Assembly: GCA_001414345.1 (NCBI GenBank)
Contig: LLCB01000034.1
Coordinates: 62,001-126,000, forward strand
From: Hymenoscyphus infarciens
Lineage: Eukaryota > Ascomycota > Leotiomycetes > Helotiales > Helotiaceae
Direction of reading: 5' to 3'
DNA length: 64,000 bases
Shown here: positions 43,395 to 54,425 of the stretch, piece by piece
Layout: the number at the start of each line of letters is the position of its first letter
Position numbering within the stretch: position 1 is the stretch's first letter
Program-made: the position numbers and the translations under genes
Notes under the pieces: model-generated
What the model was told of the DNA's origin: nothing
The model's input: only the letters and a program-made list of their open reading frames with translations
Databases searched by the model: none

Positions 43395-44951
43395 ATGTCT
43401 CTCGCACAGTTATCGCGACTCCTCCCATTCCCGGAACCCGACCTCCAACAGATAATCGACTACGCCCAGACGTTATCGAAAGAGCAAGCTGCCAAACATT
43501 TCAACGAGCTTCTTGGAGAGTCGCCTCAAGCGATAGAATTTATATCGACCTTCAACTCGCGGCGCACAGATCCGGCCTCCTCTTCCTCATCAACACCCCA
43601 ACCGCCTGCACAGCAAGCAGAATCTTCAGGCGTCCCCAAAAGCAATCGCAAACAACCAAAGAAGAAAGCTCCTCTCCACACTCCACCACCCCGCCAAATC
43701 CAAGACAACTATGCTGCCCAAGGCCAAGCATACAAGAAGAAGAGCGAAGACGACTACATAACCAGACGACCCGGCCAAGCAGCTCCTGCCAAAAACGCAT
43801 TCTCGCTCAACAGCAAGCCAGAAGTCGTCGCAGCACCGAAGGCGAAACCACCACCATCCGCCGCAGGAACGCTAATATCAGACTTCAAATCCAAATCTAA
43901 TCACTCCTCTCGAAATGCTTCGCGGACGTCCTCTCCAGCTCCTACACAGAAACCTACGAAAGTAAACATTACTGGTGGAACGTCCATGCATGGGGCATCA
44001 ACAGTACTCAGTGAACTGGATGCCGTCATTCGAAGTCTCGAAATCTCCACGAATAGCACACTCCTCCCCTCCAACGAAAAACGAAAATGCAATTGCATTG
44101 GCGCGCGTCATCCTCTCCTCGCTGCCGCGCCGAACTGTCTGAATTGCGGGAAGGTCATATGTGTCAAGGAAGGGCTGGGACCTTGTACATTCTGCGGAAA
44201 TCCTCTGTTGAGCGCTATGGAAATACAAGGAATGATACGGGAATTGAAAGAAGAAAGAGGGAGAGAGAAGATGGCATTAGATGCAGCAGGAAACAAACGT
44301 GCTGAGGTTTCGAAGAAACCGGCACCTTTTGCACAGGCTAGGAATGAGATAGCACTGAGTCCCGCGGAACAAAAGGCGAAAGAGCATAGGGATCGACTAC
44401 TTGGGTTTCAAGCTCAGAATGCGAAGAGAACGACGGTTCGAGATGAGGCTGCGGACTTCGAGACTCCAGCGACGGCTGGGGCGAATATCTGGGCTAGTCC
44501 TGCTGAGAGAGCGAAGCAGTTGAAGAAACAGCAGAAGGTTTTGGCGGAGCAGGAGTGGAATGCTCGTCCGGAGTATGAGAAGAGGAGACAAGTTGTTAGT
44601 CTTGATCTTGTGAGGGGCAAGGTTGTTAAGAAAATGGGGATGGCTCGGGTGGAACGGCCGCTGGAACCACAAAGTGAAAGCGAGGAAGAGGTGGAAGATA
44701 CTCGGTTGCGCGAAGTAAGTGGGAATGGGGGCGGGGGCACTTTCAGTAGGAATCCGCTGCTGGGAGGCCTCATCAAGCCTGTTTGGAGTGCCGGGAAGGG
44801 GAAGGAAGTTGATACCCAAGTGTCTGGTGAAAGAAAGAAAACATGGCGGAGAGTTCAAGATGATCTTGATGATAATGAAGCTATCATTTTAGATGGGGGT
44901 GCGTATGGTGCAGGCATCTCGGATTCAAGAGAGGAGCCTGCTTGTGGATAG
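43395..44951 (+). CDS. RQT4: TRIP4/ASC-1-type zinc-finger protein, RQT4 homologue
   Basis: Likely subunit of the RQC-trigger complex, which helps split ribosomes stalled and collided on mRNA. A single exon encodes 518 residues. The N-terminal helix region (LSRLLPFPEPDLQQIIDYAQ, then LSKEQAAKHFNELLG) resembles a ubiquitin-binding CUE-like module. A long basic, Pro/Ser-rich linker follows. The diagnostic C2HC5 zinc finger lies near residues 230-275: CNCIGARHPLLAAAPNCLNC then CVKEGLGPCTFCGNPLL. A charged coiled-coil-like stretch (ELKEERGREKMALDAAGNKR) comes next. There is no ASCH domain at the C-terminus, as in yeast Rqt4 and unlike human TRIP4. The symbol rests on domain order. Confidence 0.85.
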   Translation: MSLAQLSRLLPFPEPDLQQIIDYAQTLSKEQAAKHFNELLGESPQAIEFISTFNSRRTDPASSSSSTPQPPAQQAESSGVPKSNRKQPKKKAPLHTPPPRQIQDNYAAQGQAYKKKSEDDYITRRPGQAAPAKNAFSLNSKPEVVAAPKAKPPPSAAGTLISDFKSKSNHSSRNASRTSSPAPTQKPTKVNITGGTSMHGASTVLSELDAVIRSLEISTNSTLLPSNEKRKCNCIGARHPLLAAAPNCLNCGKVICVKEGLGPCTFCGNPLLSAMEIQGMIRELKEERGREKMALDAAGNKRAEVSKKPAPFAQARNEIALSPAEQKAKEHRDRLLGFQAQNAKRTTVRDEAADFETPATAGANIWASPAERAKQLKKQQKVLAEQEWNARPEYEKRRQVVSLDLVRGKVVKKMGMARVERPLEPQSESEEEVEDTRLREVSGNGGGGTFSRNPLLGGLIKPVWSAGKGKEVDTQVSGERKKTWRRVQDDLDDNEAIILDGGAYGAGISDSREEPACG

Positions 44952-46290
44952 AGTAGAGCACTAGGGTCTTTCAATGAAACCAAATAGTCTTCCGAGTAGG
45001 CGGTAGGGAACCTGACTTGACGATGAGAACAGCACCTCGTCCCATTACTGAGGAATTGTGGTGGTTCGATTAACAGTCCTTTATTTTGTTTTTCAACTTT
45101 TATTCAACCCACCAGCGTTGGTTCATCCTTCTATCCAGCTTCAAATGACTGGATCAGGAGCCGGGGCAGTTTTTGCACTTTCATCTTGCCCCGGGACGAA
45201 TGGGTTTGCAGCAACGTACTATCTGTCTCCCTCTCTTGTTTGTCACCTTCATTTCAATACCTAGGTACTGTGTAGCTGGCAGAAAGTATTGTCAAGAATG
45301 ACCCTGGACCCTGTGACCCCAGTCTCAACGCTCATCGAGAAAGAGCGTCATTGAGAAAGAGACAAAGGAACAAACGCAGAGTCTCCGAGGTGTCTGGTCA
45401 GGTTGAGATTCAAGGTCGAGCGAGGGAAGAGTGCGTGAGGGAAGGAGAAACCTCCCGTCATCCTTCGTCTCTTGACCCGACCTGCTGCGTTGCTCACGAC
45501 AAGTTCAATCGTTCCTTCCCCAACTAACCCACGACCGACACCCACCATTCGTCGTCGTCGGCGATCTAGACCCAGGGCAGCTCTTGCCAGTGCCGAGGAG
45601 GCTTTTGGCGAACCCATTCCACGTTGGGAGTGGGAGTTCGTGATGTCGCCCTTGTCAAGTCGCTCCTTCCCTTCGTACCAGACAGACACAACACCAACGA
45701 ACCTGGAAGCAATTCTCGCCGCAAGCGCGCGCACATACAGCAAGAAAGGAAGGAACGACCACGACCACGCAGCGCCACTTTCTGTGGACTCAAGTCTTGA
45801 AAACCCCTCGCGCTCCCCCGTCCCTCTTCCCCTCTTTCCCTCTCCCTCTCTCTTCTTTTCTTCTTTTCTTCTTTTCTTCTTCATCACACCAACCTTTTTC
45901 CCCCCCTCTGTTGACACATAACCCGACACATAACCCGACACACAACCCGACTCGCCCCCAAAACCCCTCCATTACACGCACTCCCAAGCCTTCTACACGA
46001 GAGACTGGAAAGACCGACAGCTCGAGGCTAATCCCTCTTGTTGATCCCGAGGTACCTAGCTCGAAATACGCACATGTGTGACGTGTCCCCGTGGCTTTGG
46101 TGAGTTCTCTTTGGCGGGCGTGGCTACCTGGGTTGGGAGACTTTGTTTTTCAGGATATTCTCACATTTGCTATTGTAAATCTTACACTCCTTCCACCATC
46201 GGAGAAGCCCCCATCAAAACTAAACGCGCTCTAGTCTCGACATCTACACCTTTCCTCACACCAAGTAAACCACTTTTGATTCAGGCTGAA
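44952..46290. other. Spacer with T/C-rich tract and 12 bp tandem repeat
   Basis: A 197-codon frame on the minus strand (45348-45941) and a 149-codon frame on the plus strand both derive from biased, low-complexity sequence, so I call neither. TCTTCTTTTC-type units run at 45851-45890 and a 12 bp repeat at 45913-45948. Confidence 0.45.
45913..45948. repeat. 12 bp tandem repeat, three copies
   Basis: Three copies of GACACATAACCC, the last with one change. Confidence 0.85.
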
Positions 46291-46518
46291 TTAGTAGTCT
46301 TCCTCGCCGGTAGAGGGGATGTCGACTGGTGTTGCTGCATCAGGGGAGCTTGATTCGATAACCGAGAGATCATCTCGATTGTGCTTTTCTCCGCCACAGT
46401 TGTGGTCGGTACCGCTCTTATAGTTATAGCACTCTCCTCTCTCGGCCAGGCGGCTGGGTGCACCATTCGCGAGTGCGAGGAAGGAGATGAGGAGAGTTGC
46501 GAGGGTGCTGAGTCTCAT
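46291..46518 (-). CDS. Small secreted protein
   Basis: A 75-residue protein with a clear signal peptide (MRLSTLATLLISFLALANG, cleavage near APSR). The mature part is about 55 residues, hydrophilic, with two cysteines (GECYNYKSG ... HNCGGEK) that could form one disulfide, and an acidic tail. An RLAER stretch just after the signal could be a processing site. I recognise no family. Small size, secretion and isolation in a gene-poor stretch fit an effector-like or signalling peptide, which is inference only. The ATG at 46518 is the only one that gives the signal peptide. Confidence 0.6.
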   Translation of the reverse strand: MRLSTLATLLISFLALANGAPSRLAERGECYNYKSGTDHNCGGEKHNRDDLSVIESSSPDAATPVDIPSTGEEDY

Positions 46519-47723
46519 TTTTAATCTTAAGTTGCTGTATGCTCGTACGAATCTGGCTTCAAGTCTGGGTTTGCAGTTTGTTGATGGACGGAAAACTTTG
46601 GTTGCACGTTCTCGTGCTTTTTATACTTTTTCTCTTGACGGGAGCTGTGTGTGAATGGGATTTTTATGTGATGTGGGTGTGATGTGGGTGCTGGAACACA
46701 ATCACTAACCTCTAATCAACTCGCTACTTATGCTCCCGGTTTTGGTGTCCTGTTAAGATAAGAGATGCTAAGTTGCCTTTCTTCTCAATCTTCAGACCTG
46801 AATCTGGAATACCCATTTTTTCCAAGCAACTTCAGTCTCTGGTATTTCGTTAATATAGCAAAAGCGAGATTTAGTACTCTCTACCTAGGTACGAAATAGC
46901 AACTCTTGATTCTCTTGCACTACTTCTAATCTCTAGTATAATTGCTTCCATATCTTCGAGAGCCGACTTACTTTCCAACCACTAGTAAAGAAAAAAAATT
47001 ATAGTCGTCATCGAGAAACCCGCACCCACAGGCGTAGCCTATTATCCCACATTCTGAATTCCCTCAGCAGTAGGAATTCTCTCCCCCCCATATATTCCTA
47101 AGCTATATAATTCGCCTATCACAATAAGCGGGATAGGTAAAGCGAGGTTCAAAACCCCTAATCAAGGTAGTGAACTAAATACTTATGCACTCGCTAAGCT
47201 TATATACTTATGTGTTTCCTCTTTATAGAGAGTAGATCCGATTCGTGATGCCAAAAATACTTATAGGTTCTCTAACGCCTTGTTGTGTTGTTTGAGTACT
47301 TTTTAAAAATGTGTGTATGTTGTGCCAGTGTTTGTAATAAAGTTAATACTGGGGCGATGAAGCCTACACACAAAAGTGTCGTAAATTCCCCTCCATGAAG
47401 AGTCGTAAAAGGAATTCTTTGCACTTCGCCGACTCCACGAATGGGAGAGGGTGGGGCGTTGAAACACGAATATGTGCAGTTAAAATGTAGACTTGGATTT
47501 TGCAACTGTACTGGCGATTCTAAAGCCGTGGCTGTATTCGTGGTAAGATAAGTACTTACGAACTTTTATATTTAAAGTATAGATTTTTTTAGTAAGTCGG
47601 ACCATGTTAGAGAGCGAAAGGCAGTTCTTACTAGTTTTTAGCGGTGGCTATAAATAAGTTTCTTAGAATTAAGTTTCTAAGACTATATATAAATGTTATT
47701 ATTCCTAGCTTTATCTAGAGTCT
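46519..47723. other. Spacer, upstream of the small secreted protein
   Basis: No gene recognised. The right part (47560-47730) is AT-rich. Confidence 0.4.
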
Positions 47724-48100
47724 TTAAATAAGAATGAGAGGCCGAGCAGCGGAGTCTCTTATTGTGGATGAGAAATCGATTACGGGACTTGGAAACATTG
47801 CTCCGATGAGAAGAAGAAGAGTGGGAGGTAGCATATTTGAGTCAACGATTGGTGGATCGGTCTCTTGGGCGAAGAGCATGACGAAGATGTGGATTACGGC
47901 TGTAGAACTGTATATCATTGCGGAACAGAGTGCGCCTGCTGCCAACCATGGTTGTCGTCTTGCTGCCACGGCGAAGGAGAGGGACGTGTGGTATAGGAGT
48001 CAGGGGAGGAGACCGTATTGGCCACTGATTGGGTAGACGACATGAAACCCTTCCGTTGTAGTGTGTTGAGTTGATGGGAGCGAGTGCCTCCACCGTGGTG
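47724..48100 (-). pseudogene. Membrane-protein remnant
   Basis: The minus strand encodes a hydrophobic, protein-like stretch. It reads VYPISGQYGLL in one frame, then, after a shift, YHTSLSFAVAARRQPWLAAG, SAMIYSSTAVIHIFVMLFAQ and LPPTLLLLIGAMF. This looks like the C-terminal transmembrane helices of a fungal integral membrane protein. No start, no upstream exons and a frame change with an in-frame TGA point to a decayed fragment. The family is not identified, and AT-rich sequence downstream suggests an eroding locus. Confidence 0.4.
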
Positions 48101-48636
48101 GAGGTAAGTGGGTTAAATAGGGTTTTGGATACCTGTTCAACCTTGTGGGGTTAGATTATTGATGAGATACTCATTGTGGAGAGTGAATAGTGCTAGAACG
48201 TGTGTGGAAGGAGAAGCTTGACCGAACGAACTAAGTATTTACCTACCAATGGCTCCATTGACATAATACCAATCCACGAATTCACATTTTAGCTATACTG
48301 AAACCCCTTTAGCTACTTTAAAGTTCGAGAGAACGAACTTTCGGTATTGAAAAACTGCATATCCGGGAACGTGGGGTCCGATTCCTCGGTACTATTGTGC
48401 ACTTGACATGGTCTTAAGCCACCCCCTCTTGTTAAATTCAAAATACAATGCTGGCCAACTATTTGTGGAATATCTGAAACACTTGTTCTGGACATCTCAC
48501 TACTTACCCAAAAACGAGAAACACTCTTAGGACAAGATTTCAAGATCTCTTCAACGCGGGCAATTCTGAAAGACAAAAAAACAAAGGGTGTTCAATCAAA
48601 GTTAAACAAAACTCATAACATCATAACCTACATCGT
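48101..48636. other. Spacer
   Basis: No gene recognised. A short hairpin (AAAGTTCG ... CGAACTTT) lies at 48320-48343, about 300 bp beyond the ABC transporter stop codon. Confidence 0.4.
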
Positions 48637-51603
48637 CTACCTCTGTCTAGCAGGATACATGAATCTCAACCCCACAAACGCCACGATCCGATAAATCGTC
48701 CCCAGTAAAAGCAGCATCAAACAATCCCTGGTATACATATCCAGCCAATATCCCATATTCGTCCTCGCCATTTCGATATTGTAAAGATATCTCAACGGTG
48801 TCAGATTATCCGTGAAATAAGCCTCGGAAAGCCAGGTTCCAGGACTGGATCGCCATAACCAAGCCATATGCCAAGTGCGGACTTTTTCGAGGGTAGGAGA
48901 CATTCCGTTCAACACCCCTACTATGAGGGAGAGCATCACTGCCAACAAGGGTCCATCTTCACGACGAGTGACCATGGAGACGCAGGAGGCGAGACCGTAG
49001 ATGCAGTAGAAGTAAAGTAGGTTGGAGGCGAATGCGTGCATGTAAGAGATCTGCGGGGTGGAGAGGAGCATGAACATAGTCGTGAAGTGGAAGTTTGCTA
49101 GCACCATTCTAGGTGTCGTGCTGAGCACTTTTCCCATGTAATACGAGAACCTATTATGGCCAGCCGCTGCTTCCCTCCAGAAAACTAGTTTCTCTTCGCC
49201 AAAGATTTTTACACCGGGCGCGGAAGCTGTGAGTCCAATGGCGAGGCCGACGAGGAGGGACATCTGGGGGATCTTGGAGTAGGTTATTGCCGAGGAGATT
49301 AAGGAATATGGCTCGATGTATATTCCAGTGAAATTGTCTCCTTTCGCGTTCAGTTGAGCGAGACCTATTAAAAATCCCGACATGGCCCCGACACCAAGTT
49401 CGAAGAAGAAGGAGGATTGCATGCGGTATTGTTGTAAGAGAGATCGGTTGAAGCAGAACCAGAGTTGTCGATACCATTGAGCACCCCGTTGTTTGATTGT
49501 ACAACGCGGCGGTCTCGGCGACGGAAATAGTTGGTCGCTTATCCGAGTTTACGGACGAGGAAGAGGGATGTTCTTTGGCCCAATAATCGATGAGACCTTG
49601 AACGCTAGCATCTCCACTTGGTTTGTAAAGTCTTCCTTCTCCAGCAATGATATCACCCATCACATCTGCTGGATTGCTATGACCTGGGAAGTTGAACCCT
49701 AGGTTTTCCAAGTATGGTTGAATGCCCTCCTCAGGGCCCTGGTATATCATTCTTCCAGCACCTAAAAGGACAAGGCTATCGAGAGATTCGAAAATTTCTG
49801 GTCGAGGTTGATGGATGACGGTAATTATAGTCATTCCCAGTCGTGAGAGGGCCTTCAAAGTAGCCATAATGGAGGCCGCAGCGGTTGCATCAAGTCCAGA
49901 AGTTGGTTCATCGAGGAAAAGTGCCATGGGTGCTGCTGCAAGTTCCATTCCAATGGAAACCCGCTTTCTTTGCCCTCCCGAAATTACTGGTGCACCGGGA
50001 CTTCCGACGAGAGAGTTTTTGACATGATCGAGTTGCAGACAGTTTAATAGAACATCCACGTGGTGCTGAATCTCGCCATCTGTCCAGCTTGCTGGAAGTC
50101 TGACCCTTGCAGATTGGAGAATATTTTCGCGGACAGTCAACTCCGGAAGCACGATATCATCTTGGGGGACGTAGCCAATGATCTTCTTATATCTGCGACA
50201 CGGTTATTTGAACATCCAATCAACGACAGCTGTGGTCACTCACTTTTTGATATCACCAGCAATACCATTGACTTTGGTAATCCCGGTGATCCCAGACTGC
50301 TTGCCCATGAGCACATTGACGAATGTAGCTGGCACGGTTAGCTGACAGAACATCGAAAACACAGCGTCAGAACTTACATTTTCCTGCTCCAGAAGCACCC
50401 ATAACACCCCAAAGAGAACCGGCATGGATCAACCCGGAAACATCCTGAAGAATAGGTCGTGGACTTTTCTTCGGATGAAATCTCAAATTCTGAAACTCAA
50501 AACTCAATCCAAAAGTGGAAGCACCCATAATCTTTGACAGAGACTGAACAAATCTTTGTAAATCCGTTCTATCCGCTCCATTATTATCCTCATTCATATG
50601 CTCGGCTAGTGAAAAACTCATTTCAGCTACCCCCATCGCCTGGAAACCAGTGGGTTGGCGTCTGAGTTGTCGATCGAATCTATTTGGCGAGGTAGACATG
50701 GGAATCATATTTGACTCTGCGTTTGTTGAACCATGAAAATACTCGCTCTCGTCGTCTAATTCTTCGTATTGCTTTCCCTGATTCTTGCCACGAAACCTCC
50801 CAGCCATGGGGTTGTAGAAAGTGGGGTTTCTTTTGATGGGATGTGCTACTCGATCCTCTTTCTTATTTGCTTTTCTGGCGACGAAAAATCCTCGAACTTT
50901 GAGCATGATGACCATGAAAATAAGAAGGGCGTCGATAATTATAACAATTCCTAATGGAATAAAGGACATATCGCGCATTGACTCCTTGGGACAACTTGAA
51001 ATGGCTAGTACCCATTAGTGAATCTTTCCACTGAGAAGAAAAAACAAGCGAGAATACGCACAACTACATTTCGTCGGCTCAAAAGATCCTTTTGGACAGT
51101 AATTTCCTTGAGGACACGATATTTTTTTCGTCCCCTTTTCTGGGCAGTAAAATCCAGCTGGGCACAGAATCGGCTCAAAGTTACCTTGGGCTTCACAAGA
51201 TCCGCCGTGCAATCTGGTACTCAGACATCCAGGTTCGGGGCTGCAATATTGTGGCAGGCGCGTCTCATTATTATTGGGGCCTGGAAACTGTCAGATATAG
51301 TCAATCTAGGAGGACGTATTCCCTACAGTAAAATCCTTTCAAACAACCCACTGCTTTCCAGGATGAGATATTTTGCATGTCCCATGGTTGCGCGCCAGAG
51401 ATACATAGCTTCGAAGGAGGAACAGACATCGCGTAAATATGTACTGAAAAAGAGCCTGCTGAAAACTGGTGAACGTTCGACGTTGAACAAGCTTGGGGAC
51501 GACCTGGTTTTATGTATGGACGAATGTGCCGCAAAGTCGTCTGGGCCCACTGACAGGGAACAAACTGAGAGACGATTTGATTTACGACGTTGGAACTAGC
51601 CAC
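48637..51603 (-). pseudogene. ABCG (White-type) transporter with an apparent frameshift
   Basis: Half-size ABC transporter with an N-terminal Cys-rich lumenal region (GFYCPNNNETRLPQYC, CPAGFYCPEKG, CPQGNYCPKG), one membrane segment, an ATPase domain and a C-terminal membrane domain. GT-AG introns at 51281-51326, 51005-51061, 50329-50377 and 50193-50243 all keep frame. ATPase motifs are intact: Walker A GASGAGKST (split by an intron), YVPQDD, signature ISGGQRKRVS, Walker B ALFLDEPTSGLD and IHQPRPE. The membrane domain includes LTASAPGVKIFGEEKLVFWR and ends near RYPARQR-like FMYPARQR. Near 49485-49500 the frame changes between ALYNQT and KQRGAQWYRQLW with no possible intron. That is either a true lesion or a sequence error. 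The start is uncertain; 51603 is only the end of the open frame. Confidence 0.7.
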
Positions 51604-52633
51604 AACATCAAGTTACCGCCTCCCATCCACTCACCGTGTACGGTGTGTGCTTCACTTACACCACATACAAAATTTCTCTGTGCACCTCATGATAGTACGG
51701 ACGTACCTCCCGCTAAAGTGGGTATACCGCCATATGAGGCGGTACATAGATGCCAGCCTGCCTGGCTGAGGCTGTGCCTCCTTTGAAGATCAATGAAGCT
51801 TATTATACGTAACGACTTTAAATTAGAGACCTGGGACATCAATCAGTACTCATTTCGAGGCTAGAGTAAAAGAAGGTGACATCCCAATAGGGAGGAACGC
51901 AAGTAGACTTCATTGCAACTTATAGGACCTTGAATCCAACTATTTCTTGATATCTTCTTGGTCCATTGTTGTTCGTATCCCTCGTGTTGCAAGGATCGGT
52001 TTTTATGTACTTACTAACTGGTGGAAACATACGAACTGTTCCGTCGTTGGGGCCTGGCGACTGAGCCGCATCGTCTAAATCCATAGGGCTAACCCAACGA
52101 GGCAGTGGCTCCTTCATGTACGTGAAAGGCGCATTCGAGATTGCCTGGAAAGTGGTAAAGTGGGATTTGCAATCGGAAAAGTGGAACGTGCAGAGACTCC
52201 GCCTATTTCAAGGGCTGCAGCTTCCTTCAACCAATTTCATGTCGTTGGTGTTGAACACAGCCGCTTGTGGCTAGTCATTCTGTAGACTAGCGTCGTGATA
52301 GTCTAATTCGGGTATTTCTCACGCGTTTCATCATCTCATCTCACAAGCGGCGTAAGTTCTCTCATTCCGTTGGATCAAATCACCCCTGCGGTACGACGGC
52401 TGAGTATTTCAATTGGGCAGTTGAAAGAATGCAAGTGGGTCAGGATCTTCCAAGAGCTGAGCTGAGATTTGAAGAGATCGAAACCAACAAAGATAGTTGT
52501 TGTCGCAGCTCGCACATCAGCTCAGCTCAGCTCGGAAAGAGATTCTGCTCGTCTCGCACACAACCTGCAAACGAGAATCTCCAGATATCTTGCTCGGATC
52601 TCAAAATCCGAATGATCTCTCGTACAATCTTTC
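51604..52633. other. Spacer, possibly with the missing 5' end of the ABC transporter
   Basis: No independent gene recognised. A strong inverted repeat TACCGCC-ATATG-AGGCGGTA lies at about 51724-51745. One or more short 5' exons of the transporter could lie here. Confidence 0.4.
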
Positions 52634-53979
52634 TCATCTGGTTTCGCAAATTGTAATAAACGGCGACATAGAACCCCCAAGAAAGAACCGCCCCGTCTCA
52701 GAATCATGAACAGCGACTGTCGCGCCAGGAAGAACACCGGTGTTATCTTCAAATACCTTCTCCACGACGTAGTCACCGTCATTCCATTTTTCCACATGCG
52801 CTTTCCTGCTCGTTCCCTGGTATCCCTTTCCTTCTCTGCTGATTTTGAGCACTGTGCTTTCCGGGTTGAGGTTGAATGGATCCTTGGTAGCTTTAGCCCA
52901 GTTGTGAAGCGTGGGAAATGCCGCCGCATAGATGTCTCCCTTACCATCTACTGCCAGATTATCGAGGGGCAGTATTGAATTGATGGTATGAACCAAGTGT
53001 AGCTTGTGGTCTTCTGAAAGAGAGAATACATCAATTTTCACGCCAATGGTATCGGGGACATAAATCAGCCCATCGCGACCTCGAACGAGTCCATTGGGAA
53101 AGGAAAATCCCGAAGAGTAGGCGACATTGCAAGAATTGGGACTACAGAATCCAACACTTCCACCACCCAGAGCAACAGCAAGTCCTCGTCGCTAGAACAA
53201 ATTAGCTTCTTGTGGTGCCATATGGACATAGTGTACATACTGGTCCAACCTTTGTAGGATTGTCATTTGTGAAAACAAAAGAATGGTCATTAACCCAAAC
53301 AGCTCGATTTGGTGTCTGAATTGCTTCATCGAAGTAAGTTCTCACATGACGCATTGAAGAACTTCCAGCCTTAGTTTGGAATTGCTCAATGGTCGAATTC
53401 GCCCCAACTAGAGTAGCGTCGAGAGCCTCCCCAGTTCTAGGGTCAATTGGCGGCCGATGATTGACAAGGAGTATTCTCAAAATATCGGTATGCTTATCTT
53501 CCCGAATATCCATGCCATGCAGATTCAAAGTACCATCGCCGTTGTTTCCCGAGAAGTTCTCCGGCGCGAGCCATTGAATTCGGGAAGCCAGTCGACCCGG
53601 GCCACGAGTATCAAGTACCGCGATACGGTCTTTCAATCCTCGACCTGTGTTGTTGAGATTGTTGATCCTGAAAGAGTCAATTATTGATGGAACTTGGGAA
53701 GGCACGGTGGACAAACGCTGGAAGCCATTGCTGACGAGATTCGGTATCAGAACAAGCCATGTAGAGGTATCCGGTCTTTTGATGTAACCACATATCCTCA
53801 CAACCTTCAAGACCCAGTTCATCTATTTTCTGGCAGCGGACATTGCTATAGTCCTTGATTGACCCGACTTTGCGGCCATAACCAAGGACATCGAATATAA
53901 CATTTTTGAAAAAGAATTGATACAAAACCCCGAAGAAAACCACGCCAGTAATAGCGACTTTTGACGCGAGATTGACCAT
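52634..53979 (-). CDS. Paraoxonase/arylesterase-like lactonase, membrane-anchored
   Basis: Six-bladed propeller hydrolase of the serum paraoxonase family, expected to act on lactones or aryl esters with calcium. Three exons (53717-53979, 53241-53667, 52634-53191) with two 49 nt GT-AG introns give about 415 residues. The N-terminal uncleaved hydrophobic segment (KVAITGVVFFGVLYQFFF) is a paraoxonase-type anchor. Family blocks: GLEGCEDMW with the acidic metal ligand, TLNLHGMDI, NHRPPID, RTYFDEAIQTPNRAVWVNDH, GFSFPNGLVRGRDGLIYVPD, LPLDNLAVDGKGDIYAA. The Asn/Asp residues in these blocks match the usual calcium ligands. The gene looks complete; the physiological substrate is unknown. The start is the ATG just before the anchor. 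Confidence 0.87.
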
Positions 53980-54425
53980 TGCGATGAAATCCAATCTTGA
54001 TGGCAGAAATGAACTTGCGGAGAACACTGAAGGGCTGATGATGTTTGCTTTTTCCGAGGGAGGTCCCTACTTGAGCGGTAACAGAAGGCAGAAAACCCAA
54101 TTGAGAATGGAAATCGCCAATGGGAAAAAAAAAACAAATACGAAATAGAGTGTGCTTTCACGAGAAGGCACAATTTGTATCTTGTGTAGTTTGGTCGTAC
54201 TTCTAGTCCGTCGAAGTGAGGGGTTCCGTAGATAGCTCACATGGGGATGCCGATATACCGCAGGCCTCGGGAAGTGGAGTGTTCCGTGATCATGGAATCT
54301 GAAGACTCCCTATATAAACTCCACACGCTAGCAGGAAGAACCCCGACAGTTTATAATGGTTCCAAGGCGGTTCTCTTCCGATTGTGCCAAAGAGTTTTCA
54401 AGGTGAGAGTCGAATTATAAAATTG
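53980..54425. other. Spacer between the lactonase gene and the permease pseudogene
   Basis: Promoter side of the paraoxonase-like gene; no other gene recognised. Confidence 0.4.

Noticed and set aside
45040..45090. Possible tRNA B box GGTTCGATT
   Set aside because: No T stem and no A box at a suitable distance.
45348..45941. 197-codon open frame on the minus strand
   Set aside because: Arg/Lys/Glu/Gly-biased translation from a low-complexity tract, overlapping a similar frame on the other strand; no domain.
49480..49505. An intron explaining the ABC transporter frame change
   Set aside because: The only GT-AG pair nearby (39 nt) is a multiple of three and does not change frame.
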